Below are positions 23,874 through 37,400 of a stretch of DNA of 64,000 nucleotides, piece after piece. The position numbers and the translations under genes are program-made. Source of the stretch: Tetradesmus obliquus. Lineage: Eukaryota > Chlorophyta > Chlorophyceae > Sphaeropleales > Scenedesmaceae. The notes under the pieces are model-generated. The model ran no database searches and was not told where the DNA came from. It saw only the letters and a program-made list of their open reading frames with translations. How positions within the stretch are numbered: the stretch's first letter is position 1; the number at the start of each line of letters is the position of its first letter. The DNA lies in contig CP126197.1 of NCBI GenBank assembly GCA_030272155.1, positions 5,758,001 to 5,822,000 on the forward strand, written 5' to 3'.

Positions 23874-26800
23874 TGCAGTTATGGCTGTACAGTGCTATGA
23901 GCACTGATTCCCGGCAGACGCTTGCTCCCTGGTGCGCATCATATCCGGCAGTGCAGAAGCAGCCTGGTGAGTGAGGCACTACTGCAAATCGGAACAGCAT
24001 GTCCTGCTGCTTGCCTCAGACAATGAATGAACACTATTACAATGTACTACGCAGCATGTCATGGCGCACAGCACTGCACAGCGTTCTCCCTGCAAGTTAG
24101 GAAACGTCGAGTTCACTCCCACCTAGAAGTAAGCCCCGCAGCGATGCAGTAAACGCCTTCCGAAACAATACAACGTGATAAGATTGCGAACAAACCAGAT
24201 CTCCGCCAGATGGCTGTGCAAAACGATGCAGCTCAGCCAGCCAAGCACGTAGGTACACGAGCTGGTTACTGCCGTCACATCAACGCCAGCGCAATAAGGC
24301 TGAAGATTACAAGACAGGGTGTTCTGTGTATCAGCAGCACCGGAACGCAACCAGGGTTTTGAGGTGTGACCAGGCTAGCCTGCAGCCTAGGGCACCAGGC
24401 CTAGGTCTAGGTTGGCGTTTGTCACAGCGCAGCGCACTGTCACGGACTGACGTTGATCAGCAGTAATGACGCTCTGGTTGAGTGAGGGGGATGCTACAGC
24501 ACCAGGCACAAGCAGCTTGACCTTCAGCCCTCACGACGGACCTTATGAAGAGGTACAGCTAGCCGTACTACGGTGTGAGGCTCTGCCTACCTCAGCGTAC
24601 TGAGAGTTGCAGGCTTCACATTGTGCATCGAGCTGGACCTGCGCTATTCAAGCACGATACTGCTCATGAATGCGTCAGTAAAGTTACACGATAAACAAGC
24701 CCCAAATGCTGCTCTCCCACCCATTCAGAATGGATCGTCATATCTGACCAGCTGCGCCAAACCAAGGCCTCACGAGGCCGCAGATTCACCAGTCATACAT
24801 TCCAAGCTTGCTTACGGCTAAGTCTGTAAACGCACACTCTTGTAACAGCATACATATGTATGCCACGCAGTGCATGGCGCTGCAAGTCCTGCCCACCAAC
24901 AAAAGTGCCAGCAAGACGTACACAGCCTGCACGTGCAACTGCCAGACATGACACTACACTGCAGCTACCCTGTAAACCTGGCTACATACCACCAACAAAA
25001 CACAGGCAACCTGCTGCTGCTGCTGTTGACCATGCACCAGACACCCTGCGTACATGGCTCTCAGCGAACAACACAGCATCGTCAGGCACGACTGGGCAAG
25101 CCAGCAGCAAGAATTCCCACCCAACACCAAACACTTTTGAGAGGCAGATGAGGCTACCCTCACACATGCAGCATTGCTGTCATGCACATGTGCCAGGGTG
25201 CACCAGGCAGGTGTAGCAACATGAACAGCACACCACGATGGCTGCACCTGAAGACCGAAGCGGGGACAGTGGATAAACAGTATTCAAGTGCCGCTGCGAC
25301 TGACACCCCTGTGGGCGCAGCTGCAGGCGACACTCTGCAAATCCCAGCGCTTTTGCGGCGCAGGTACACAAGGCGAGTCTGGATCATGGGTACACATGTA
25401 CAAAGCACAAGGTGGGAAGGCAGTGCCTGCAGGCACGCAGTCACATGATGGTACTTGCGTTGTGTATGTCAGTAGGAGGCATCCAGAGCATCGCGCCAAA
25501 CCCTGCGTAACAAAAATGTGCGTGCCTGATCCTGGTGATCCCGGCGAGCACTGCTGCGCTGTCAACACATTCAATCGCTGTCAAAGGTCCCTTGCAGGAC
25601 TCTGCAAGAAACGCTGCCTGATCAGCGTGCATGGTTTCGACATGCCGCTGCCTGCATCACCATCTCTGTACAACACGTAGCATGTAAAACACAAAGCCCG
25701 ACTGCCAGCCACTGTTGACCACGCAGCTCAGCAAACACTGGTGGCTGACCACCCACAGGCGCAGACTGGCGTGGAAGTGACCCCGCTGAACAATATTCCT
25801 ACAGCAAACAAACACAAAGCTGAGCTGTCAAGTTGACATGCCCGGGCACTGCCAGGCAAGCATCAAGCACCCATCCACCACCACGACTGCACTGCCACGT
25901 GCACAACCACGCAGCGCAAGTAAGATTCAAACTGCAGCATAGCCCAATCACTACCAGCACAAAGCGTCAACATCAGCATCGGGCAGCAGCCTGCGCACTC
26001 TCTGATCACTGCAGGTGCTGGTGTGGCCTCTCACCACAGCACCCAGACAAGCAGTGTGGTATGCACCGCGCGCAAGTCGTGTACTGAGTGCAATGTCAGG
26101 CGGGGGGTCACGGCACAGCCTGCTGGCAGCCGCCCGCATGAGGGGCACTGCTCCACGCGCGATGCCAACACCCGCACCGCGCACCGCGCAGGTTTGTTGA
26201 TGATGATAATTGCCCCCAACCAGCCCAAACGCAACTCAGCTGCGCACAACAAGTCATCCGAGTCCCCTGTGTATTGTGATGGTGTTGTCCCGGTTGACCC
26301 CCACTGACCCCTGAACCTGACCCAGCATGCGACATCAAACAACACAGACTATCAAGCAAAAGAGAGGCTACGGCAAGACCTCAAAGCAAATCTCAGACTA
26401 ATCAAAGGCTACCAAGGCTACGAATGCTGCAAGTAAAGTAAAGTGGTGGGGATCGACGCTCAAAGCTGCTCCAACGTATGCACGGCCTGCGTGGCAACCA
26501 GCGCTGTGCACACTTGACTGCAACACAGCCCAGGCTGTACGCCGGTTTTGGGTATCGTCATAACATGTACACACACTCTCACATCGCTCAGCAAGCTGTC
26601 AGCACAGCACAATCCTGCAAGCAGCAGCCGAGGCACGGCACCGCACTGCCACATCACCAACGGATGCAGCAAACACACGGGTGGATGCCTCAGCTGCCGA
26701 CTTCCCAAAAGCCAGGGATCCGGTAGTGTAGCATAAAGAATCCTGCACAATCAGCTTCCAGGGGGTCAATGCAGCACCCCTGATCAGCACACACGAGCCG

Positions 26801-28279
26801 GGTCAGCACCAAACAAACAGCGCAGCCCCTCATGCTCACTCTTTGAGAGATGTGCATGCGCAAGCAGGCAGCCTGCCACAACCCGGCCCCGCACAAACTT
26901 AAACAATGCCGCGCGCGCAGCAGCACGCCACGCGCAAGCCAAGCCACGAAGAGAGATGCATGGTACACATACAGCAGGTACAAGGGATACAACGCTGCCA
27001 AAGTGTACAGACAAAGCCTCAGCTGCTTCTTCAGTTTGAACCCTAACGCACCGCCACAGCACGCACGCCCCACGTTCTGCCTGCTGCATGAAGCAAGCCC
27101 CGGCACCATCATACATACAGAAATAATCATTGGCACGACATCGGCACAACAGCACGCGCACAGCTGGCAAGTGAAGCATTCAGCATGGCACCCACTGCAA
27201 CGCCGAAGCTGCGGGCTGGCTGGTCGCTGCGTAATGTGGGCACTGCTGTTGTGCAGCAGCGGCGTCATCACGCAGCAGCAACACCCCAGGGACGGTCACA
27301 GAAGGGCACGGGTGCAGCAAAACCCCAAGGTAGCACACATGAGCAGGAATGTGACGAGCGACATAACAATATGCTTTTGACCACGGAAGCCTATGCCAGG
27401 GCCACAACACACATTCTACGTGTACATACAGCAGCCTCAGAATGCATGCCTTGGCGTAGCATGGCAAACATGCCAAGCCTGGCCATCACATTTCACTGTT
27501 GTGCTGCACAAGCTGGAGGCTGCAGAAGACCACAAGCCGCAAGCTTGCGCAAGTGCAGACACATATGCCATAAGCCCTCAAATGCTGAGCTTCTACAGCA
27601 ACAGCAATCCAGCAAACATCCTGGCAATGCTGGCCCTGCTTCGCATCCGGCCTTCCTTTGACTGTACATAAGACGGTATACACGTGGCAGAAGCAGCACC
27701 CACACGCCTGCCTTCCACAGTCCACAAGAAAGTGACCGGCTTCTAACCAAGCTCCGAAGCTGCAGTGCAGTGTGCGTGGCTGCAGCCAGTCTCCGTCACA
27801 TGCAGCACAAAGCAGCCCCACACGAGCCAACCCACACAGCCCTGCACACACCATAAACTGCTTTTCTTACTGTGCTACATATCACGCGCCAAATCGTTCA
27901 GGCTGGCAGCCAGCTTGCAGCATAGTTGAGATGCTGCAGGGACCAAGCAGCACAGCAAGCTGCTGCTGCTGCTGCTGCTGCTGGTCCCTGAGCTGGCTGC
28001 CCTCTCTTCTTCTCTCTCTCCTGCCCCAAACTGCACTGAAGTTCACCCCCTCGGACGCTAAGCCGCAGGCAAGCCGAAAGGCATGAGCGGTACTCCTGCT
28101 GGCTGCCATTTGACCTGACAGCCATGCGCACACAAAGGTGCGGTTGACACTGCAACCAAGCCAGCCAGCCAGCAAGCAAGCGCACTGTGCCGGCCACGCC
28201 TCACCAGCAGGACACGCAGCAACACACATGTGGTACAGACACACAGCGTGACAAGTCAGCATCGTCCACTGGATGCCGT
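23874..28279. other. 4.4-kb stretch without a supported gene
   Basis: Many short open frames exist, but none shows a domain, a splice chain or conservation I can see. The part next to 23874 should hold the TIM50 promoter, and the part next to 28279 the kinase 3' UTR. The sequence is rich in CA-containing words (cacacac, gcagcac). A noncoding transcript cannot be excluded. Confidence 0.45.
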
Positions 28280-30233
28280 TCAGCACACCGTCTGCATGTG
28301 TGGCACAGATCCTGCGGATGGGAGTGATGCCCCAGACTGGCTCATCTTCAGCCGCACTTCACACACCGCCTCACCGCCAGCCCGCTTCTGCAGCTCCTTT
28401 GCTGCTGCTGCTGCCGCTGCAACCTCCTCGGCCGCATGCAGGCTCTTGTGGCTGCCGCCCATGCTGTTGCTGCGGCGGTGGCGCGAGTGCTGCTGCTGCT
28501 GCCACTGGTGCTGCGAGCCCTGCCTGTTCAGTGCCAGCGGCACCTCCAGCTGCTGCATCGGCTGCTGCTGCTGCAGCTGCTGTGGCTGGCTAGGCAGCTG
28601 CAGCTGCTGCTGCTCCAGATCCAGATCATTAATGCCACTAGCCAGCGCCAGCGAAGCCGCTAGCGGATCATCCGCCTCCTGCGCTGCTGCCATCGCTGCT
28701 GCCGCGCGCGCTGCTGCTGCTGCCGCTGCAGCCGGCGCCAGGCTGATGGGCTGATTCACCACACTGCAGTTGTCATCATCCTCACTGCTGAAAGACTCCG
28801 CCAGCACGCTCAGCAGCGCGGTGCGCTGCACGCTACTTTGGTAGCTGTTCACGCGCGCCTGTGCGGCATGAAAGGCCTGCATGTCATTGTAACTACTGGC
28901 GCCCATTAACCACGGGTGCTGCATCAGCTCCTTGGCACTCGCCCTCTCATCTGGATCCCGCTCCAGGCAGCGCCGCAGGAAGTCGCGTGCTGCGTGGCTC
29001 GCTGTGACGCCTAGCGGCAGCTCCACGCCGCAACTGGCAGATGCGATATCTGCGAGTGCGTCGAGCTCCCAGCTAGAGTCGTTGACAAAGATGTCGCGGC
29101 CGGCTAGCAGAAAGAAGAGCACCGTGCCCAGGCCCCACACGTCCAGCTTGGTGGTCAGGATGGAGCGCAGGTGGTGCTCGCCCTTGGGGTCGCGGTCCCT
29201 GCGGGGATATGAATGAGGCAGTAGCAGCAGCAGCAGATGTCAGTCGGCACATCCCAGAGTGGCAAGGCAGGTCTGCATGCAGGATGTTGCATTCCATGTG
29301 ATTTCTGCGCAATCCCTAACAAACAGAACGTTGGCTTAGTGCTGGCAATGACAAGCATGCATGCATGCCATGCTGCGGCTGATAGCACCGACAGTGCACA
29401 CAACAGAAAGGGCTATCCACCCAAGTCAACCCCATATGCTCTTTCAGCAGCAGCAGCATCCTCGACGCACAGAACAAAACCAAACGCACCTGTCCGTGAG
29501 GTAGTTGAGCGCCTCGGGGGCCATGAACAGCGGCGTGCCAACCACAAACAACACACAATCTGCACACACACAGCTGCTTGCATGTGAAAAACAGCCCCGC
29601 CTCACCTGTCCGTGAGGTAGTTCAGCGCCTCCGGAGCCATGAACAGCGGCGTGCCTGCAAGGCCCACGCTGCGCGCCAGCTCCCGCTCGCTGGCTGCATT
29701 GACCGCAGACAAGCTGATGGCCTCTCCCCAGTCAAAGAGCTGCACCTTGTGATCCACGTGCACGCCGATGTTGTCGGGCTTGATGTCGCGGTGGATGATG
29801 CCCTGCGGGGTGATTTGCAGTTGCATGTTTGCAGGCAGGTGAGTACATGAATTGTGGTGTTGGGGTATGGGAGTTGGTGCTGATAAGTTATGCTGTGTGA
29901 GTATGCCACGCAGCTGGAGGCACTCCGCTTGAGGTGGCACATGATGACATACCGTGTGCAATATGCACGATGACGACAAAAATCATCAGAGGTAGATTCT
30001 GCACCCTGTTGCTGCTGGCCGACTGCTGCTGCTGCTGCAGGTGGTGCTTGCAGGACCAGCTGTGGCGTGGGACACAGCATGACTCATGTGCATGCGCTGC
30101 AGCTGCTGCAGGGCACTGCCAGCACAACCTGGCATGCCAGCCTGCACGGTTGCTGGACTTTCATGAGCATATGCCAGCAAACACACATGCAGCTACGGAC
30201 TTCACTCTGCGCTGTGCTACTGACCACAGCGCC

Positions 30234-30267
<34 letters not shown>

Positions 30268-31433
30268 GATAGTGCCCACTTCTTTCAGCAGCGCTAGGAC
30301 CACAAAGCTGCCATTAACATTGCAGCTGCAGCAATGTACATGTCTCACCTTGGAGTGCAGGTACACCAGTGCATGTGTGAGCTGGTACACCATGTGGCGC
30401 GCCACTGCCTCGCAGTACTGCTTGGGTTGCGTGACTGTCCTGTGCTCGCGCAAGCTGTCGCCAGCCCACTCCATCACGATGGAGATCTTGCTGCCCTGGT
30501 CTGCCACGAACAGATAGCCCACGAGGTTCTCGTGGTGCAGCTGCCGCAAAATGACCACCTCCTTCTCCACCTGCAGGAACCATACATTCATGCACAGCAG
30601 CAGGCAGCAGGTGGTGAGCAGCAGCAAAACGACACAAAGCAGCACGCGGAGGCACTGCAGGACCCCATAAACTGCCATCAGACATGCATACGATGTCCTG
30701 GACGCGATTTTGCAGGTCCTGACGCTGCCAGGCTGCCAGACTCGCCAACGTGACCTCGCACACCAGAAAACTCCTGCAGCAGGCCCGGCACCCAAACAGC
30801 TGAACTACAAGAATGTTCAGCTTCTCTAGTGATCCTATAAGCCGGACGTACGCACTGTCTGCTCTCGCATCGAGCTCACAGTCGCAGTTGCGAAGTGCCA
30901 CGTAGCCTGGCCCTAGCAGACCCGATCAAGCAAAGCAAATGCAGCTTACAGCAATCCAGAACCATCCGAGACAACATCTGACCACAGCTGTGGACTCTGC
31001 TGGAAGTACCAGGGCAGCAGCGAGGCAGCCGCTGCACAGGCACTGGAGTGTCCCCAAACCAGTCAGAAGCTGAATATGGTGTGTCGGAACGTTTACTTAC
31101 CGCTTCCCGAGCTCCAGTGTACTCCTTCACGATGTGCGAGCCCATGTGGAAAAGCTTTATCTTGTGCGGGCTCCGCCTAGTCCAGAAGGGCTTGACGTAG
31201 CCCGCCCGCCTGTAATTTACATACTTGGACCTGCAACGAGGCAGGGGGTAAGTACCTGAGCCCCTACGGGTATCGCTGCGCAACAACAGTAGCAGCAGCA
31301 GGCTGTAGATGGCCGCTCACCATATCGCGTTGGCATTCTGCAAGCTGCAGTCGCCAAGCTCAAAAGTGGCCTCACTAGCTATGGACTTGTTGCTAATTGC
31401 GCTGATGCGCTGTGCTAACTCAGCCAGACCCAT
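28280..31433 (-). CDS. Serine/threonine protein kinase
   Basis: Exons: 31433-31321, 31230-31101, 30906-30856, 30570-30349, 29802-29606 and 29198-28280, phase-consistent, 543 residues. Kinase motifs appear in order: a likely beta-3 lysine in HIVKEYTG, the alpha-C glutamate in EKEVVILRQLHHENL, the catalytic loop IIHRDIKPDN, a DWG metal-binding motif in place of DFG (as in CK2), GTPLFMAPEAL, and the C-lobe DVWGLGTVLFFLLAG with a terminal CLERDPDERASAKELMQHPWL. No clear glycine-rich loop is visible. The long C-terminal tail is Ala/Gln-rich with acidic patches (SSEDDDN) and is probably disordered. The family is not identified; substrate and pathway are unknown. One exon-edge echo lies in intron 5. 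Confidence 0.85.
29489..29545 (-). repeat. Echo of kinase exon 5 3' edge
   Basis: About 55 bases encoding GTPLFMAPEALNYLTD with the donor are repeated downstream in intron 5, about 110 bp from the true edge at 29606, with only a few substitutions. Confidence 0.9.
30236..30268. repeat. (CTG)n microsatellite in kinase intron 4
   Basis: Eleven tandem CTG triplets. Confidence 0.9.
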
Positions 31434-34406
31434 CTAGCACAGAGAGAACGTGTTCAGAGCATGAACTATCAAGATTGCTGCTTCCAACGCTTTGTTGTGG
31501 ACGTATCAAGATCGTCGATCAGTAGAGGCAAGAAAGGGCGTGCTGTGCTATCACACGCCTCGTGAGAGGCAGAGGTTCAGAAATGACAGACGGGCCCAGC
31601 TTCCCCTGGCCAAGGTTCCAGCTGTTAATGTAAGAAAAAGCTGACGACCAAGGCAAGTGGTGAAAGCGGTGCTTGCTTTGTGGTAGGGCTCGACTTCGCT
31701 CACCAGCTTGCAGCGAGTGCTGCAACTTCACGATGCTGCGAGCCGAGGGCAGCGCCAGCACTGACTTAACTTGACAAAACGCGTGAACACAGCAAAAAGT
31801 TACAGTGATCGAGAAACATCTTGCAGCACGTAGTAGTGGCTTGTTCCTGGTCCCGGACGCGCAGGGACCTCCACCGGACCGTGTCGCGTGAGCCGTTTCG
31901 TATTGCTGTAGGTACTCTCAGCTGCCTCAACGATCAACCTGCCAGTACAGATGTATTCAGCGCCTTTGTAAGGCGATCGGCGTGCTCAAGATCAAGTTCC
32001 CGCCTCGCAGCATGAGCATAGTCAAAGGCCTGCCAGGCCACAGAGCTAATTGCATGAGACGAGCACACCCATCACCCAACCACACGCAAACTGAACTGCA
32101 GTAAAACCACTGACGCTGCGACGCACCAGGTGTTGCAAGCATTAGACCCATACCATAGAGAAGCTGCAGGGTCGCCAGCTCACTGGGCACACCATGTGGG
32201 CAGTGGGCCGAAGGAAGGCTGTATAAGGACCATGTGGCTGTATAAAGAATTGTAGGTGACACACATTGCAGTAGCACAATGCAGCATAATGCGTCACTCA
32301 CATGTCTAGAAGTGGTCCCCCGGTGGCTGGTGATCATCACATGCCACCATCATGCCATTTGGACTGCACTTCTGCTTGAACCCAGGCCGAATCACGGGCG
32401 TAGAGTGTGCATTGTCAGGTGGGATGGTGCCATCCACACCCCAATGGCCAAAACGTCATGCTGGACTGAACTCAGTGAGTTGATGGCCCCACAGTACAAG
32501 CGGGGCAGCCAAATGTTGCTGCCGTCCTGTCCGCAAGCCCAAGGGAGGACGAAACTCAGCTGTTGTGCACCCTGCAAGCACACACACCTGAAAACTCCAT
32601 GTTAACACCCGCACACATGGACGCGCCTGCCGCGACCTTGCAACCCAGTAAGCCCAGAAAGGAAATCTGCCCAGAAGCTTCCGGAAGCCTGTCCTCCGGA
32701 AGATGGCTTCTGCTGCACGCCAGTGGATCCTGCTGTGCTCAATTTTAGTTCAAAAAAAGCACACTGGAAGTGTGGGGTGCCACTCCACCAGCAACTGGCG
32801 CCAGTCACACCCTGCGCAGCTCTTGTGCCGCAAGTAAAGCCTGCCCTAGGGGGTGGGCCTACCCTAGCCTCGAGGGAGCTCCCTGGCGCCAGGTGTGGCA
32901 CCATAATGCTGCGTCAAGCTGCTTTTGAGCCTGTAGCAGGCTGGTCTGCAGCCAGACTTGCAAGGGCTGTCTGAGCTGCAGTGCTGATCACACTGCCGGT
33001 GGATGGGTGGTGCTGACGTACAATACAGGCGCATCATTGCAAGTTGCTACTTCAGTTCTGAGACTGCACAAGCATGCTGCCCTGCATCAAGTCCTCACAA
33101 CGATGGGCTGCTCAGACAGCAGCAGATGAGAGCAACATAGAGTAGGCGGGGGCACAGGCGGCCAGCAATCAGCTGCTAGCCTGCCCTGGCAGCAGGTGCA
33201 TGAAATGTGCTAAACAAATGTGCTCAGGATGCACCAGGTCTGAAAGCACCTGGGGGCGTGCATGTGAGCAGCGGCGCGGCACGCCGTGGCCGGCGGCCAG
33301 CCAGTACACAGGGAGCACCAGCGCCCACCCTCTGGCTGTTGCATCGTGCCTGCGCGGCTGCAGATGCCTGTTGCGCTGCTGCTGCTGCTGCGTTGGGCCA
33401 CTGCTGCTGTTGCTGAGGCAGTGCAAAAGGCACCATGTTGCGTGCAGGCACACTCGCACATTCGCTGCCCCACAGCCACAGCAGAGTTGCTCCTCGCATT
33501 GGTCACTGCAGCAGAGCCGATGCCATGTCAAACAAACAGCGCTAACGCAGCAGCAGTGCACACAGTGTCTGCAGGCGGCGACAATGTTTGACAGCACTAT
33601 GAGGGACGCCAGACAGTTACTATATGCTGTGAGCTGGTGCTCGAGTTGCAAGATCACAATGAGCCTTCAATGCTATGCATCGTTTTGACAGAGACATCGT
33701 GATGAAAAAGGCTGAATGCAGGCTGAGACGATCATCAGCACAAGCACAGGCAGAACAACAAATGCTTACACCGTATCTTATACGCACCAACCTGAAATAG
33801 CACCATGCTGAACTCCATGCACTGCAGAGCTGCTTGGGACCCACGGTACAGTCGCCAGCAAACCCACAACCTTTCTCATGGCAGGCTCCAGCAACAAGTG
33901 GGGTCAGAGCCATATGTGAGCCTTAGTGTTTCCGCAAGACATACATCGCAGGGCAAGCCCATGCTAACACCAGCATTTGCAGCGGGTGAGGTCTGCAGTT
34001 CCGCTGCCTGGGCCACTACTCCTGGCAGTCTCTGATGGCGTGCACGAGCATAAGATGTTGATATATGTTGGTTAACATTCTGAAGAACACAGCAGATCCA
34101 GTGGCTGCCTTTGCAACACGTGGCACGCCTACTGCTGATGAACAGCAAAACTCCAGGACACCACAGACAGCACGATGACATTCGAAACAGTCTTGGTTGA
34201 ACCGCTTGATCACGACAAAATCGGGCAACGTCGACGTGGAGCAAAGGCGGAACAGCACTTTGCCACCAAACTCGAAAGTCGAGTGGTTTAGGTCCTGACA
34301 TGGTGGGCGGCAGTGTGGAAAGCCTCGCAGACCCGACAGTTTCTCCCTCTTTCATGCAGCAACAGGTGCTGGGTTGCTAGCACCGCTGAGCAAAGTCGAT
34401 TGCAAG
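31434..34406. other. Divergent intergenic region between the kinase and RPS3A genes
   Basis: About 3 kb separate the two start codons. It should hold both promoters. I see no gene, RNA or mobile element in it that I can support. Confidence 0.45.
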
Positions 34407-37400
34407 ATGGCAGTCGGTGAGAATTGCACAGTTTGCCTATGTTCGACCCTGTCGCTGCAAGAGCGACCTCTGAATGTTCACTGGTTTTGCAGGCAAGAAC
34501 AAGCGCATCAGCAAGGGCAAGAAGGGAGGAAAGAAGAAGATGTGAGTGCTGCTGCTGCCAAGCGTTCTGTCCATGGCCTGCTGCTGCTCGCATAGCAGCA
34601 TGAGCTCAAGCATTAAACAATCTCATTTGTGTCCTGCAGCGTTGATCCCTTCTCAAAGAAGGACTGGTATGATGTGAAGGCTCCATCCATGTTTGCCGTC
34701 CGCAATGTCGGCAAGACACTGGTTACCAGGACTCAGGGCACCAAGGTACGGACTCTGAACTATTCCTTTTGTGACATGAAGCCAGGCTGCATGTGCAGGT
34801 ACAGGCGTCTGGCCAGTGGGCAGTCCTGACGCCGCTGCGTTGTCTTTTGCCGCAGATCGCCTCTGAGGGTCTGAAGGGCCGCGTGTTCGAGGTGTCCCTG
34901 GCAGATCTGCAGAAGGTGCGCGGCGCAGCAGCGAGCAGCAGCAGCAGCGGGCTGCCTGGGGAGCCTCCACAGTACTGCCCGCAGCAGAAAGCAGGCTGAC
35001 AGCACGAGCGGCACGTGGCAGCAGCCAGCAGAAGCAGGGAGATGCAGTATGGAAGCTTGATGTCTGTGGTAGCATGCAGCAGGCAGCTGGGCTTGGAAGC
35101 AGCAGCAACAGCAGCAGCAGCACGCCTCTGCTGCTCGTGCGGTTACGGCGGCAGCAGCTCCATGCTTTTGCACGCTGGCGTGCCACATGAACTGCATGCA
35201 GCAGCAGGTTGGAGGGCTCCAGCACCAACAGCGGCAGCTGCAGCAGCGGCGCTGGCCACAGCAGCAGCGGCGCTGCCGCCTCCTGCATCATCAGCACAGC
35301 AACGCAATCGTGCAGCAGTGCTGCGCTTCTCCTGATTTCCAGTGTGGCTTGCCTGACTTTTCCCCTTCCCTTTCTTGCTGTTCCATGCTGCTGCTGCCGC
35401 CACAGAACGAGGAGGATGCCTACAGGAAGATGCGCCTGCGCGTGGAGGACGTGCAGGGCCGCAACTGCCTGACCAACTTCTGGGTGAGTTTCGCTGGCGC
35501 TGCTGCTGCTGCTGCTGGTGCTGCTCGCTGTTTTGGTAAAGTTAACTACATTCGCTGCGGATGCAGCCGCTGTCTGTTGGGCGCGTGAGTGAGGGAGGTG
35601 GCCGGTTCGCGGTGGCAAGTTCTCGTGTGCAGCGCTGTAGCTGCTGTTGCGCATGGTGTGGGTGTGGTGTTTGCGTGTGTTTTTGTGCTGTGCTTTCTCT
35701 GGTGGTGAGGCTCCGCAGGCGGCAGCGGTGCAGCAAGGCAGCCAGCCTATCAGCTGCAGAAAGCGCGCAGCAGGAAAGCGGCTGGCCAGCAGCTGGAGGG
35801 CAGGGCAGTGGCTGCACTGTGCAGCACCAAGCAGGAGCTTCAGCTGGTGTGCAGCGCCAGCTGCTGTTGTGGGGGCAGTTGCCGTGGTGGCAAGGCTTGC
35901 TGCAGTGTGGCCTGTCACGGGCAGCACCGGCAGGAACAATGCTGATGAGCAGCAGCAGAATCAGCGCAACATGGGCGCAGCTTTTTTTCGGCAGCCGCCG
36001 CCACAACAGCAGCAGAAGCTGTCATTGATGCGGGCGCTTGTGCCGCACAGGGCCGCATCAGCTGTGCAGGCTGGCGCAGTGCGTGGCGGCATGCCAGCTG
36101 CAGCGGCAGCTGCTGCTGAGGTGGAGAGCAGTGTACAGTTGTGACTTGTGCAGCTGGCTGGACACATGTTTAAAATGCAGCAGCAGTGCTGCGTCTGTAG
36201 TCCGCGCAGTGAGCTGTGCAGCACGGGCCATGTTCGCATGGCACAGCAACTGCATCAGCCAATTGCTTCGTGTGCTGAGTTGCTGTGCTTCAGCTGCAGA
36301 GAGATGCGCCAGCTGGTACAGCAGAGTTGCTGAGGCAGCTGGCTCAGCGCGCACGCAGCAGGTCGGCACCGAGTGGCTCACCTGGCTGATGCTACAGCGC
36401 TGCTGCGCGCAGCTCGTGGGCACCTAAACCAAATGCAGGCGGACTGCAGCAGCAGCTGCAGCTGCAGCTGCAGCAGCACTGACGTGGATAGGCATCCAAA
36501 GCTTGCGGCTGTGCCAGGCGGGCAGCTGTCTGCACACATGTTTTGTAAGCAGCAGCCAGCAAGCAGCAGGGAGCAGCGCCCTGCACAATGCGCCCTCAGT
36601 GTAGTGCCTGCCAGCAGGCAGCTGATACGCCGCTCACCTCGCCTGCAGAGCCTCTCTTGTTTGTGCATGGTTGTGCGTATGGTGTGGGTGTGAGTTTGCG
36701 GTTGGGTGTGCTGTGATGATGTTGCTGGTGGTGCCTCCGGGGTGCGGTGTGCAAACCACTGCTGTGTCGACAACCAGTGCTGCGCTATCTGACCTTCAAC
36801 GCTGCTGTGGCCCTTGCACTTTGCGCAATCTTCACTTCATGTTCACACTCACCCCCTGTGCCTGACACTTAACCCTGCTGCACCTCCCTACCTGCCTCCT
36901 CCAACCCTCAGGGCATGGACTTCACCACAGACAAAGCAGCTTGCAACCAGGACCATCTCTGTGTCTGACATTCTGCCCTACTTCTTCCCCTTTCTGATTC
37001 AAGTTCCAGGGCATGGACTTCACCACCGACAAGCTGCGCAGCATGGTGCGCAAGTGACCCTGTTCTCACACCTCATTTCTGACACCTTGCTGCACCTGAT
37101 TTTGCCTTCCCATTCAACCCCTCAGGGCATGGACTTCACCACCGACAAGCTGCGCAGCATGGTGCGCAAGTGGCAGACGCTGATCGAGGCGCACGTGGAC
37201 GTGAAGACCAGCGACGGCTTCACGCTGCGCATGTTCTGCATCGCCTTCACCAAGAAGCGCCAGGGCCAGATCAAGCGCACCGCGTACGCGCAGAGCAGCC
37301 AGGTGCGTGGGGAAGCAGGGGGTTTGCCATTGTACAGCAGCGCAACGCGGGGGCTAGGGGCGAGTGGCGGGTTGGCTGGAGAGTTGGAGAGCAGCGGGCA

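Noticed and set aside
23874..28279. Unannotated multi-exon gene
   Set aside because: I looked for conserved motifs and phase-compatible GT-AG chains on both strands and found none worth reporting.
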